Shown here: positions 1 through 7,046 of the stretch, in pieces
How the letters are laid out: the number at the start of each line of letters is the position of its first letter
Numbering within the stretch: position 1 is the stretch's first letter
DNA from: Clostridiales bacterium
GTDB taxonomy: Bacteria > Bacillota > Clostridia > Caldicoprobacterales > DTU083
Length of the DNA stretch: 11,359 bases
NCBI GenBank assembly: GCA_012512335.1
Contig: JAAZEK010000383.1
Location: 1-11,359, forward strand
Direction: 5' to 3'
Translations under genes and position numbers: made by a program
The notes under the pieces: generated by a model
Databases searched by the model: none
What the model saw: only the letters and a program-made list of their open reading frames with translations
What the model was told of the DNA's origin: nothing

Positions 1-340
1 GTAGCACCTTTAAGGCATCTGCAAACCCTCTTAATATGTAAGCTACTACAGCAGTAGAATGTAAAACAAACAAAATGCCGTAAGCCTTTCCTAAAACCTT
101 CCCCAAAATTTCTTGTGAAAACTCAATGACAGTTTCATTGGGGAAGCGTTTGCTAAGAGTAATAATCACAGCTGCTAAAACAATTGATAAAATACCTGCT
201 AATAATGTAGACAATGCACCATCAATTCCTGCTTGTTCAGCAGCTATACGGGGAATAAATACAATGGTCATACCAATAATAGTTAATGCTACTAGGGCAC
301 TTACTTGAAAATTGCTAAGTCCCTTTTGTTTATTTTGCAT
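1..340 (-). CDS. gerAB: Spore germination permease GerAB, N-terminal part (runs off the window)
   Basis: This is the first 113 codons of a GerAB-family protein, the integral-membrane, amino-acid-permease-like subunit of the GerA-type nutrient germinant receptor in the spore inner membrane. It begins MQNKQKGLSNFQVSALVAL and shows three hydrophobic helices (about residues 12-32, 42-60 and 84-103), as expected for the APC-like permease fold. Full members are about 360 residues, so roughly two thirds is missing beyond the left edge. The ATG lies 10 bases after the gerAA stop. A GAGGGGAG ribosome binding site overlaps that stop, so the two genes are almost certainly co-transcribed and coupled. A gerAC lipoprotein gene would be expected next but is outside the window. 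The family call rests on sequence appearance and the gerAA neighbour. Confidence 0.88.
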   Translation of the reverse strand, partial: MQNKQKGLSNFQVSALVALTIIGMTIVFIPRIAAEQAGIDGALSTLLAGILSIVLAAVIITLSKRFPNETVIEFSQEILGKVLGKAYGILFVLHSTAVVAYILRGFADALKVL

Positions 341-350
341 GAAACTCCCC

Positions 351-1931
351 TCACTCCATATCCATTCTAATCATATCTATTGGATATGATTGAACAGGTC
401 TTTTTTTCATTTTTCTTGCTGGCCCTCGGATGACAAAATCTTTCATATCACTTAAAATTGTTGGGGCTTGTGGTGCCATATAGTTGATTCCAAAGCTTTT
501 TATTGAGACCAAATGAATATTAATGACTATAAACGCCAGCATTACACCGTATAATCCTAGAATAGCAGCCATTAGCATTAAAGGAAAGCGCATTGTTCTG
601 AGACCAAGAGCTGCACTGTATGTCGGTATAACAAAGGAGGCTATAGCGGTAAGAGCAACTATAATTACCATAATTGGACTTGTCAGCCCAGCATTTACAG
701 CTGCATCGCCTATTACTAAGCCACCGACAATCCCTATGGTTTGGCCGATACCTTTTGGTAGCCTTGCTCCTGATTCTCTTAATAACTCAATGGTCATTTC
801 CATTAAAACCGCTTCAATAACTGATGGGAAAGGTACTCCCGTTCGCGTTGCGGCAATGGACAATGCTAGGCGTGTGGGAATTAGTCCTGGATGGTAGGTG
901 ACTACAGCAATATAAACTGCTGGTGTAAATACTGCAAAGAATGAAGCAGTCCATCTTAAAAATCGTATGAATGAAGCTACAATCCATCTTTCGTTATAAT
1001 CTTCCGGGCTCTGAAAGAATTGAGCGAATGTGGTAGGAATTGTCAAAGCGAATGGGCTGTTATCCACCAATACAATAACACGACCTTCCATAAGATTTGA
1101 TATGGCTTTATCAGGTCGTTCAGTGACTTGCATTTGTGGTAGCGGTGTTAGGCTGTTATCCTGTATCAACTGCTCTAAATGTCCTGCACTGGCAATTTGG
1201 TCGATATCAACTGCACTAAGGCGCTCTTCCAATTCTTCGATTAATTTATTGTTGGTAATACCCTTTATATAAACATAAGAAATATCGGTTTTGCTCCGTC
1301 TACCTAGACGAATGGTGCGTATAACCATGTTTGGATCCTTACACTTTCTTCTTAGAAGGGCAGTATTGGTTCGTAGAGTCTCCGTAAAGCCCTCTCTCGC
1401 ACCCCGAATAACACTTTCTGATTGAGGATCTGAAATACTTCTAGTTGACCATCCTCTTGCACTTAGGATAATAAGTTTGTCATAACCATCAACAATCAAG
1501 ATAACTTCACCAGATAAAACTAGAAGCATAGCTTCATCCAAAGTTTCAGATTCCCTCATATCTGCTACTGTCAATACATGATCTATTATAAAATCATAGG
1601 CTTCTTCTGGTTTTATTACATCACTTATCAAAGCTTCGTATTCAAGAACAGAAGACATCATTGGTCGCAAAATTGAATCGTGAATGACTGACTTCTCTAT
1701 CAAGCCATCTATGTATATTAGTGCACAGTCAATATTATTTGTGCCAAGTTTGAACTTGCGGAAAACAGCATCTGAGCTTTCCTTCAGAAATGCCTGGAAT
1801 TTTTCATAATTTTCATCAAGATTCTTTGATAAGTCAAGACTCACCCTGTCTTCACTATTTGCTTGTGGCTTTTGCCGTTCTTCTATTATTTCTTTGGTTT
1901 TTGGATTTTTATCTCTCTTTATTATCTTCAT
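351..1931 (-). CDS. gerAA: Spore germination receptor subunit GerAA (GerA family)
   Basis: This 526-residue protein matches the usual GerA length. It is the A subunit of a nutrient germinant receptor that responds to small molecules at the spore inner membrane. Residues 1-50 are charged and hydrophilic. About 50-310 form the cytoplasmic GerAA N-terminal domain, with the family-typical stretches ARGWSTRSISDPQSE (158-172), VIRGAREGFTETLRTN (174-189), VIRTIRLGRRS (203-213) and VLVDNSPFALTIP (287-299). About 320-475 carry the hydrophobic membrane segments, including the conserved ARLPKGIGQTIGIVGGLVIG (389-408). The tail is short and basic. The ATG has an AGGAGGAA site about five bases upstream. 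It heads a gerAA-gerAB unit. I see no clear sporulation-type (sigma-G) promoter upstream. The germinant specificity cannot be read from the sequence. Confidence 0.96.
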   Translation of the reverse strand: MKIIKRDKNPKTKEIIEERQKPQANSEDRVSLDLSKNLDENYEKFQAFLKESSDAVFRKFKLGTNNIDCALIYIDGLIEKSVIHDSILRPMMSSVLEYEALISDVIKPEEAYDFIIDHVLTVADMRESETLDEAMLLVLSGEVILIVDGYDKLIILSARGWSTRSISDPQSESVIRGAREGFTETLRTNTALLRRKCKDPNMVIRTIRLGRRSKTDISYVYIKGITNNKLIEELEERLSAVDIDQIASAGHLEQLIQDNSLTPLPQMQVTERPDKAISNLMEGRVIVLVDNSPFALTIPTTFAQFFQSPEDYNERWIVASFIRFLRWTASFFAVFTPAVYIAVVTYHPGLIPTRLALSIAATRTGVPFPSVIEAVLMEMTIELLRESGARLPKGIGQTIGIVGGLVIGDAAVNAGLTSPIMVIIVALTAIASFVIPTYSAALGLRTMRFPLMLMAAILGLYGVMLAFIVINIHLVSIKSFGINYMAPQAPTILSDMKDFVIRGPARKMKKRPVQSYPIDMIRMDME

Positions 1932-2020
1932 TACTTCCTCCTATCAAAAAACCACCTAAAACGTATTCCTTATCTTAGATTGTTCAAAATAGGAAGTAAT
2001 ATTCTTAATTCTAATATTTA

Positions 2021-2059
2021 TGTGGACTCTCAAATGAAAGTTTTAGATCTAGACCCACA
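2021..2059 (-). repeat. Imperfect inverted repeat between the acetyltransferase gene and gerAA
   Basis: TGTGGG and TCCACA arms (2054-2059 and 2021-2026) are followed inwards by TCT/AGA after a one-base bulge, around a loop of about 20 bases. No T-run follows on the minus strand, so this is not a convincing terminator for the gene to the right. It could be a weak RNA hairpin or an operator in the gerAA upstream region. The rest of 1932-2073 shows nothing I can identify. Confidence 0.25.
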
Positions 2060-2073
2060 GAATTTATCCTGTT

Positions 2074-3249
2074 TTAGTAAACTTCAGTCATATAATTGTA
2101 CATATGTGGAAATAATTTCATTAAGTTTTGTAAGGATTCCTCTTTAGAACAGGACAGCCTATTCTCTCTATAAGCATTTTCTACTGATAGATAGCCCCAC
2201 AGAAGCTGACTTAAGCATTGAATGTTTATGGTAATATCCGGCTCCTCGATTACCCTGCTAACTTTAGCTTTACCATTTCGTTGCTTAATTTCATAACATC
2301 CATTATTATCATGATAAAAATCATCCTTCACTTGCAAAACAAAGGGATCACCAATATAATCTAATCCACCTATGGCTCCTATCATCCTATGTATACGTCC
2401 CATGACAAATGTCTCTTTCTCCAGCTTGCCCCGAGAATCTAGCATGGAGAGATAATCTGTATCCCAGATGGGAGCTTTGCGAATTATATTATCTACTTGC
2501 CCCATATGGGATAAGGCAAGATTTAGTAAGTTATGTTTTGAAGTAGCCGTGGTGTAAATCAGCTCTTGTATGGCTAACGTTTTGTCTTCTATAGCATATA
2601 GTATATAACCTTGTGTTTCATTGTTAAACTCGTATGCATATGCGAATCCATTATCCATCTCTAAATCTTTTATAAGCTTCGCCCATTCATTAGGGCCTCG
2701 TAGTATGTAACCGTTATAACCATTCATATAATTGAAATAGCAATCTGTTAGCTTATTCAAATCTACATTCAAATTAACTTTCCTGAATGAACCACCAGTA
2801 CCTGCTTTTATTTGCTGTTTAGGGGCTGCAATGACTGAATTGGATATAACTTCCCGATATATAAGCAAGTCATAACAAACTTCCCATCCGTATTTTCTAT
2901 AAAAATCATATTGGAAAGGTAATAATATGGAGATATCGTATCCCCTTTCCTTCATTACATTATCAGCATAAAGCAATAGCTTTTTTACCAAGCCCTGACC
3001 TCTGTATTCAGGCCATGTCCCTACACCAACTATATAATACACTGGCACCTCTCTTCCTCTTAATTGCATACGATAAGGAAGTAACTGGAGGCTGGACTGT
3101 ATCCTGTCGCCCTCTTCAGCAATCAAGGTATTGCCAGGCAGGTAGCAAGTATTAAAAAAGAAGTCGATAAATTCAGGGCTGTCATCAAAGCAATAGCTCC
3201 AAAGATCCCTAATTTGAGGAGTATCCCCTTCTCTTGCCAATCGGATCAT
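2074..3249 (-). CDS. Eis-like GNAT N-acetyltransferase (N-terminal GNAT plus SCP2-like C-terminal region)
   Basis: This 391-residue protein has the length and layout of the Eis / predicted acetyltransferase family. It starts MIRLAREGDTPQIRDLW, typical of the first GNAT strand and helix. The acetyl-CoA loop is RGQGLV (83-88), after VGVGTWPEY. A conserved FYRKYGWEVCYD stretch at 116-127 includes Tyr117, the probable counterpart of the Eis general acid. A second degenerate GNAT unit is expected in the middle. The C-terminal third (about 290-391) looks like the sterol-carrier-like domain of Eis proteins and ends in Tyr, where family members use the terminal carboxylate. Mycobacterial Eis acetylates aminoglycosides, polyamines and protein lysines; the substrate here is unknown. 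It overlaps the upstream DUF2156 gene by four bases (ATGA) and has an AAGGTGAG site, so it is translationally coupled to it. Confidence 0.85.
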   Translation of the reverse strand: MIRLAREGDTPQIRDLWSYCFDDSPEFIDFFFNTCYLPGNTLIAEEGDRIQSSLQLLPYRMQLRGREVPVYYIVGVGTWPEYRGQGLVKKLLLYADNVMKERGYDISILLPFQYDFYRKYGWEVCYDLLIYREVISNSVIAAPKQQIKAGTGGSFRKVNLNVDLNKLTDCYFNYMNGYNGYILRGPNEWAKLIKDLEMDNGFAYAYEFNNETQGYILYAIEDKTLAIQELIYTTATSKHNLLNLALSHMGQVDNIIRKAPIWDTDYLSMLDSRGKLEKETFVMGRIHRMIGAIGGLDYIGDPFVLQVKDDFYHDNNGCYEIKQRNGKAKVSRVIEEPDITINIQCLSQLLWGYLSVENAYRENRLSCSKEESLQNLMKLFPHMYNYMTEVY

Positions 3250-4154
3250 AATTTCTCACCTTCCATAGAATAAAAGCCAGTATATTTTTTAACCATCTTT
3301 ACTGGATTATATGATAGTTTCGCCTTTCTAAGACCAGCAATGCCCATATCCTCTTCACGGTTAATATAAGTAACATCAGACCAAGCTTTACTAGCAAAGG
3401 TTTGATTTATTACAGTAAAAGAACCATCATATTCAGTATTTGCTTTTTCGATATGTATTACTGCCATGTCAGGGTTAAGCTTCTCCCCAATAGAAAATGC
3501 CTGCACTATTCCATTGATGCGAATTACCCCACCAATTATATTAAGTTTATGAAAATTATTGATAATCTCACCTATGGCTTGCTTTTCCTCTAGAACAGAC
3601 TTACCCCCGTCTCGATCAGATATCCATTTTAACTCTGTTTTCAAACATTCCTGCAGATTACTGTCTGACATTTCTTCGTATTCAAAGGGATAGCTTTTCA
3701 TAAATTTATTGATATGGTTTCTCTTTTGTCTGAAATTTTTGCCCTTCAATTCAATAAGATCCTGAGACAGATAGACATAATCATTATTATTACGATCTTC
3801 TCGGAAGAGCACCTTGTTGGGTAAAGCGGACTCAATTTCCTGCTTTTGTTTCTCTGTAACGGATTTAAGGATTAATGGGTAAGCTTGTCTATGTATATAA
3901 TCAGCTAATATCGGCAGTACAGTAGCGTAATCAGCAGTTTTCAAGCTTAAGGGAGGAAAAATCGAAGGATATAAATCGCGAAAATTTTCTATAATACATA
4001 GATGACCTTCAATAATGGCATACTTAAAGCGGTATGCCAGACGCCATATAAATATATTTGTAAAAGAAAACTCGGAGTTTTCAAAGGCTTTGGCTTGAAA
4101 ATAACTATCAAATAATGGTTTGTCACTCAATTCTATGTCTTTGAATGCTATCAC
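3246..4154 (-). CDS. DUF2156 protein (GNAT-fold, related to the phosphatidylglycerol lysyltransferase C-terminal domain)
   Basis: This is a soluble 302-residue protein of the DUF2156 family, which resembles the aminoacyl-tRNA-dependent acyltransferase domain of MprF/FemX-type enzymes. Visible signatures are GKNFRQKRNHINKF (138-151) and the C-terminal INREEDMGIAGLRKAKLSYN (264-283), both typical of the family. There are no membrane helices, so it is not a full MprF. The start is GTG, chosen because AGGAGG sits seven bases upstream and the N-terminus MIAFKDIELSDK matches the family start. Its stop overlaps the start of the Eis-like gene (ATGA), so the two are one operon. The leader upstream holds two extended -10 promoters and alternative hairpins, described separately. 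The reaction is unknown: aminoacyl or acyl transfer is inferred from the fold only. Confidence 0.87.
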   Translation of the reverse strand: MIAFKDIELSDKPLFDSYFQAKAFENSEFSFTNIFIWRLAYRFKYAIIEGHLCIIENFRDLYPSIFPPLSLKTADYATVLPILADYIHRQAYPLILKSVTEKQKQEIESALPNKVLFREDRNNNDYVYLSQDLIELKGKNFRQKRNHINKFMKSYPFEYEEMSDSNLQECLKTELKWISDRDGGKSVLEEKQAIGEIINNFHKLNIIGGVIRINGIVQAFSIGEKLNPDMAVIHIEKANTEYDGSFTVINQTFASKAWSDVTYINREEDMGIAGLRKAKLSYNPVKMVKKYTGFYSMEGEKL

Positions 4155-4168
4155 TAAAAAACCTCCTA

Positions 4169-4222
4169 TTAATTACTGCAAAGGCCTAGATTAGGGCAAA
4201 GAGTTTGCCTTTGTTTCAGCAT
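4169..4222 (-). CDS. Possible near-leaderless micro-ORF A (17 aa)
   Basis: This frame starts at an ATG eight bases after an extended -10 and encodes MLKQRQTLCPNLGLCSN. A transcript from that promoter would begin at or next to the ATG. Its TAA stop ends two bases before the AGGAGG of the DUF2156 gene, so ribosomes ending here would be placed at that start. It aligns with micro-ORF B (KQ, PN and CSN shared). There is no ribosome binding site of its own. Translation is inference: the resemblance could simply come from duplication of the DNA. Confidence 0.22.
   Translation of the reverse strand: MLKQRQTLCPNLGLCSN
4178..4213 (-). promoter_or_regulatory. Leader with mutually exclusive hairpins before the DUF2156 gene
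   Basis: On the minus strand the leader reads CAAAGGCAAACTCTTTGCC and later GCCTTTG. Three pairings compete for the same bases: GGCAAA with TTTGCC (4204-4209 with 4195-4200, 3-base loop), CAAAG with CTTTG, and CAAAGGC (4207-4213) with GCCTTTG (4179-4185). The last would form just upstream of the AGGAGG at 4162-4167. Such alternatives suit an attenuator or translation switch, but no T-run terminator is present, and no known riboswitch class is recognised. Confidence 0.35.
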
Positions 4223-4241
4223 TAGTGTTAATTATAACATA
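4190..4241 (-). repeat. Promoter-hairpin repeat unit, copy A
   Basis: Copy A of a roughly 52-base unit found twice in this gap. It shares with copy B the 19-base block TATGTTATAAT(T/A)AACACTA, then an ATG with a CAA-rich start, then a perfect hairpin and TTTGCC(C)TAAT. The hairpins have different sequences in the two copies, yet both pair perfectly (six pairs here), which suggests the structure is kept. The copies are offset by 98 bases. Confidence 0.6.
4231..4239 (-). promoter_or_regulatory. Extended -10 promoter A for the DUF2156/Eis-like operon
   Basis: TGTTATAAT is a perfect extended -10 (TGnTATAAT). No good -35 lies 16-18 bases upstream, which is acceptable for extended -10 promoters. 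An 8-bp inverted repeat (4245-4265) covers the place where a -35 would be. It would give an mRNA leader of about 70 bases before the GTG of the DUF2156 gene. Confidence 0.6.
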
Positions 4242-4244
4242 CGT

Positions 4245-4265
4245 GCAATCAGTGAATCTGATTGC
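4245..4265. repeat. Perfect 8-bp inverted repeat upstream of promoter A
   Basis: GCAATCAG and CTGATTGC flank a 5-base spacer (TGAAT on the plus strand). It lies six bases upstream of the extended -10, between the two repeat units. It could be an operator, or a hairpin ending the transcript from promoter B. There is no T-run after it, so an intrinsic terminator is doubtful. Confidence 0.5.
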
Positions 4266-4317
4266 TACACACCGTTTCAATAAATACATTAGGCAAAAAC
4301 CATAGTTTTTGCTTCAT
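4249..4317 (-). CDS. Possible near-leaderless micro-ORF B (22 aa)
   Basis: This frame starts at an ATG eleven bases after extended -10 B, so the mRNA would have only a few bases before it. It encodes MKQKLWFLPNVFIETVCSNQIH and ends within the inverted repeat upstream of promoter A. It shares M-KQ, PN and CSN in the same order with micro-ORF A. It has no ribosome binding site. Whether it is translated is unknown. Confidence 0.2.
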   Translation of the reverse strand: MKQKLWFLPNVFIETVCSNQIH

Positions 4318-4339
4318 TTGTAGTGTTTATTATAACATA
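4288..4339 (-). repeat. Promoter-hairpin repeat unit, copy B
   Basis: Second copy of the unit described for copy A. Its hairpin is GCAAAAAC, loop TATG on the minus strand, GTTTTTGC (4293-4312), eight perfect pairs. The promoter block and the closing TTTGCCTAAT are nearly identical to copy A, while the hairpin arms are not. Confidence 0.6.
4329..4337 (-). promoter_or_regulatory. Extended -10 promoter B
   Basis: A second TGTTATAAT extended -10, identical in sequence to promoter A and 98 bases upstream of it. The sequence upstream (TTTCA, six bases, TGAAA) is an imperfect palindrome; no good -35 is visible. It lies about 60 bases after the cphA stop, in a stretch with no clear terminator for cphA. 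Confidence 0.55.
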
Positions 4340-4395
4340 ATTTCATGTTCCTGAAACAGATAATAGGAGTTTTCTCAACTACGTAAAATCTTACT

Positions 4396-7041
4396 CTATG
4401 CAAGCATAATTTCTGATGCTTCTTGTTTTATTTCTATTTCCACTTTAGAAATTTCATCCTTAATAACCTTCAAGATTCCATCCAACTCCTCATAGAACAC
4501 AACAATAATATCTCCTGCTTTAGCATTCTGAATAGCTTTTTGCAGAGCTTTTTCTTCATCGTTTATTAATGATATGTCTTTGTGGTCCATTCCCGAAGCA
4601 AGAGCTCCTTCTTGTAGAAGACTAGAGATTTCACCTGATTTTCTGCCCCTAGAATTTTTATCCTCTTTAATTATGATTTGATTAAAGGCTTTACCTGCAA
4701 CTTCTCCTACTTCTCGTACGGAAAGATCATTTCGATCTCCCGGAGTCCCAATTATCCCTATTAAGCGAGAACCTCCCATTTTCTTAATAGCTTCAGTTAC
4801 TCTGACATAACCTGCTAAGTTATGACCATAATCTACAACAACACGAAAATCCCTAATATTGTAAATGTTAAACCTACCTGGATTATGTATTTCATCGCAA
4901 TAGAAAGTAGCTAAAGCATTCTCTATTATCTGTAGCGGTATATTAAGAGCATATGCTGAACAGAATGCTGCTAGGCAATTTTCAATGTTATGTATCAACT
5001 TTCCACCGTAAGTAGCTGGTATCTGGGATATCGAGAGACTTTTAAGCAAACCGTTTCCTGTTGCTAAGGTGATATAATCGTCCTTTAAAAATACAGCTAT
5101 GCCACCTTCTATAATATGCTTGTGAATGATCAAATTATCTTCTTGAACAGAAAAATATATAATATTAGCTTTTGTTTTTTCTGCAGCCCGAACTACTAGC
5201 TTATCATCTGCATTTAGAACTACATATCCATTGCTTTTAACAGCTTCTACAACTAATGACTTTACATGTAACATATCTTCCAAGGTTTCTACTTCATCAA
5301 GACCTAGATGGTCCTCACTAATATTGGTTAAGACAGCTACATCAGCAAGATCATAGCCCAAACCAGAGCGAATAAGGCCACCTCTGGCAGTTTCCAAAAC
5401 AGCAATGTCGACAGTCTTGTCCTGAAGAAGAACTTTAGCACTAGCAGGACCTGTAGTATCCCCTTTCATGATGCACTTATCATTTATATAAATACCTCCA
5501 GTGGTGGTCATACCAGTTACCAATCCCTGTGCCTTTAAAATATGGGAAATCATCCTGGTTGTTGTTGTTTTTCCATTGGTTCCAGTTACAGATACAATTG
5601 GTATGGAATGCTTCATACCATATGGGAACATCATGTCAACAATGGCATTGCCAATTTTCCTGGACTTGCCTTTCGAAGGAAAAAGATGCATGCGGATTCC
5701 GGGAGAAGCATTTATCTCAATAATTACCCCATTATGTAAGTATAAGGGTTTGCTAATATCTAGGCAGGTAAAATCCACACCTGCAATATCTAGTCCTATA
5801 GTTTTTGCAGCTCTTATGGCAAGCTCTTGGTTATATGGATGAATACGTTCAGTAACATCAATAGCTTCACCGCCAGTGCTTATATTTGCATTGGCTTTAA
5901 GATAAATCCTAAGTCCATTTTTAGCTATGCTATCAGGAGTATATCCTTGCTTCTTAAGTACATTCATACTTATTTCATCTATTTTTATTTTTGTAAGAGG
6001 TTTTTCATGACACTCTCCTCTTCTTTCGTCTCGATTCTTTAATTCTACTAATTGCGCAATTGTATGCTTACCATCAGCCATTACATGTGCAGGTACGCGA
6101 AGGGATACAGCTGCTATTTGATTTCCAACAACTAAAACTCGATAGTCATTTCCTTTAACATACTCTTCTACTAATATATTTTCTGATATTTCAGCAGCTA
6201 TACGAAAGGCGTCAGGTATCTCATCAATAGATTGTATGTTGAGAGATACACCTTTGCCCTGATTACCATTTATTGGCTTAATAACTATTGGAAATCCTAT
6301 TTCTCTAGCGGCTTCCTTTGCCTCATCTAACTTCATACAAACAGTTCCCTTCGGTACAGGAATACCAACTTGGCTCAGAAGCTCCTTGGAAATTACCTTA
6401 TCACAAGCTATATCAACAGAAATACAACTGGTGCGATCAGATAAGGTTCCTTCCATTTTTTTATGGTACTTTCCATAGCCCAATTGTAGGATGCTTCCTT
6501 TACCAATTCTAGTAACGGGGATCCCTCTCTCTATCGCAGCATCAACTATGGCTTGAGTACTTGGTCCGTATCCAAATTTTGCAACAGTTTCACGTATTTG
6601 CTTGAGTCCCTTATTCATATTAAACTGCTCCCCCAAGCATAAGCTATGTGCCATCTGCACGGCTAGCTTTGCGGTTTCCAAGCCTGTGTGTTCTTCTTTA
6701 TGTGCAAATAATATGGTATAACAACTGGTTTCGCTAACTTGTCTAGCTCTTCCGAAAGATACCTTATGGCCAATTTGATTTAATATTTCTAATGCACTAT
6801 GCTCAATCACGTGAGCGAGATATGTGCCTTCTTTAAGTCTTTGTTTAAAGCCTCCTTCATAGCCTAATGAGCAATGATGATTGGTCAAACCAGGTAATAT
6901 TCTAAGTAGTTGTTCGTTAAAATTTGGAATATCACAAGTTGGAATGTCTACCCATTCCTGTAAATCCACAATCAATTTTATAACTTTTTGATGACTATAT
7001 ATATTTCTTCCGTTATATGCTCTTAACTCACGAATCAGCAA
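4396..7041 (-). CDS. cphA: Cyanophycin synthetase CphA
   Basis: This 881-residue enzyme is full length for the CphA family (about 870-900). It builds multi-L-arginyl-poly-L-aspartate by ATP-driven addition of Asp to the backbone and Arg to side chains. Residues 1-160 are the N domain, with GTYLAHVIEHSALEIL (72-87) holding an HxxxH pair (His77, His81). About 205-475 form the ATP-grasp domain, with FPIVIKPINGNQGKGV (250-265) and IIEINASPGIRMHLFPSKGK (440-459). About 480-860 form the Mur-ligase-like domain, with P-loop VTGTNGKTTTTR (485-496), TNISEDHLGLD (572-582), PGRFNIY (721-727) and VVVDYGHNLAGY (734-745). No key motif is missing. The start is TTG, chosen because AAGGAGG lies eight bases upstream and the N-terminus MLIRELRAYNGRNIYSH fits the family. 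It starts five bases after the cphB stop. I see no strong terminator after it. Confidence 0.97.
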   Translation of the reverse strand: MLIRELRAYNGRNIYSHQKVIKLIVDLQEWVDIPTCDIPNFNEQLLRILPGLTNHHCSLGYEGGFKQRLKEGTYLAHVIEHSALEILNQIGHKVSFGRARQVSETSCYTILFAHKEEHTGLETAKLAVQMAHSLCLGEQFNMNKGLKQIRETVAKFGYGPSTQAIVDAAIERGIPVTRIGKGSILQLGYGKYHKKMEGTLSDRTSCISVDIACDKVISKELLSQVGIPVPKGTVCMKLDEAKEAAREIGFPIVIKPINGNQGKGVSLNIQSIDEIPDAFRIAAEISENILVEEYVKGNDYRVLVVGNQIAAVSLRVPAHVMADGKHTIAQLVELKNRDERRGECHEKPLTKIKIDEISMNVLKKQGYTPDSIAKNGLRIYLKANANISTGGEAIDVTERIHPYNQELAIRAAKTIGLDIAGVDFTCLDISKPLYLHNGVIIEINASPGIRMHLFPSKGKSRKIGNAIVDMMFPYGMKHSIPIVSVTGTNGKTTTTRMISHILKAQGLVTGMTTTGGIYINDKCIMKGDTTGPASAKVLLQDKTVDIAVLETARGGLIRSGLGYDLADVAVLTNISEDHLGLDEVETLEDMLHVKSLVVEAVKSNGYVVLNADDKLVVRAAEKTKANIIYFSVQEDNLIIHKHIIEGGIAVFLKDDYITLATGNGLLKSLSISQIPATYGGKLIHNIENCLAAFCSAYALNIPLQIIENALATFYCDEIHNPGRFNIYNIRDFRVVVDYGHNLAGYVRVTEAIKKMGGSRLIGIIGTPGDRNDLSVREVGEVAGKAFNQIIIKEDKNSRGRKSGEISSLLQEGALASGMDHKDISLINDEEKALQKAIQNAKAGDIIVVFYEELDGILKVIKDEISKVEIEIKQEASEIMLA

Positions 7042-7046
7042 GCCAG

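Noticed and set aside
126..308. 60-codon plus-strand ORF
   Set aside because: Antisense shadow of the gerAB N-terminus, which has its own ribosome binding site and family sequence.
523..897. 124-codon plus-strand ORF
   Set aside because: It lies wholly inside gerAA in antisense, has no ribosome binding site or family signature, and its composition is explained by the minus-strand membrane-protein gene.
1932..2073. Sigma-G promoter for gerAA
   Set aside because: Partial matches such as CATAAATA exist, but no pair of -35 and -10 elements with proper spacing was found.
4155..4395. T-box or known riboswitch upstream of the DUF2156 gene
   Set aside because: No T-box AGGGTGG motif, no specifier-loop layout, no terminator with a T-run, and no known aptamer core is recognisable.
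5501..5842. 113-codon plus-strand ORF with overlapping shorter frames
   Set aside because: Antisense to the well-conserved ATP-grasp/Mur-ligase junction of cphA; no sign of independent coding.
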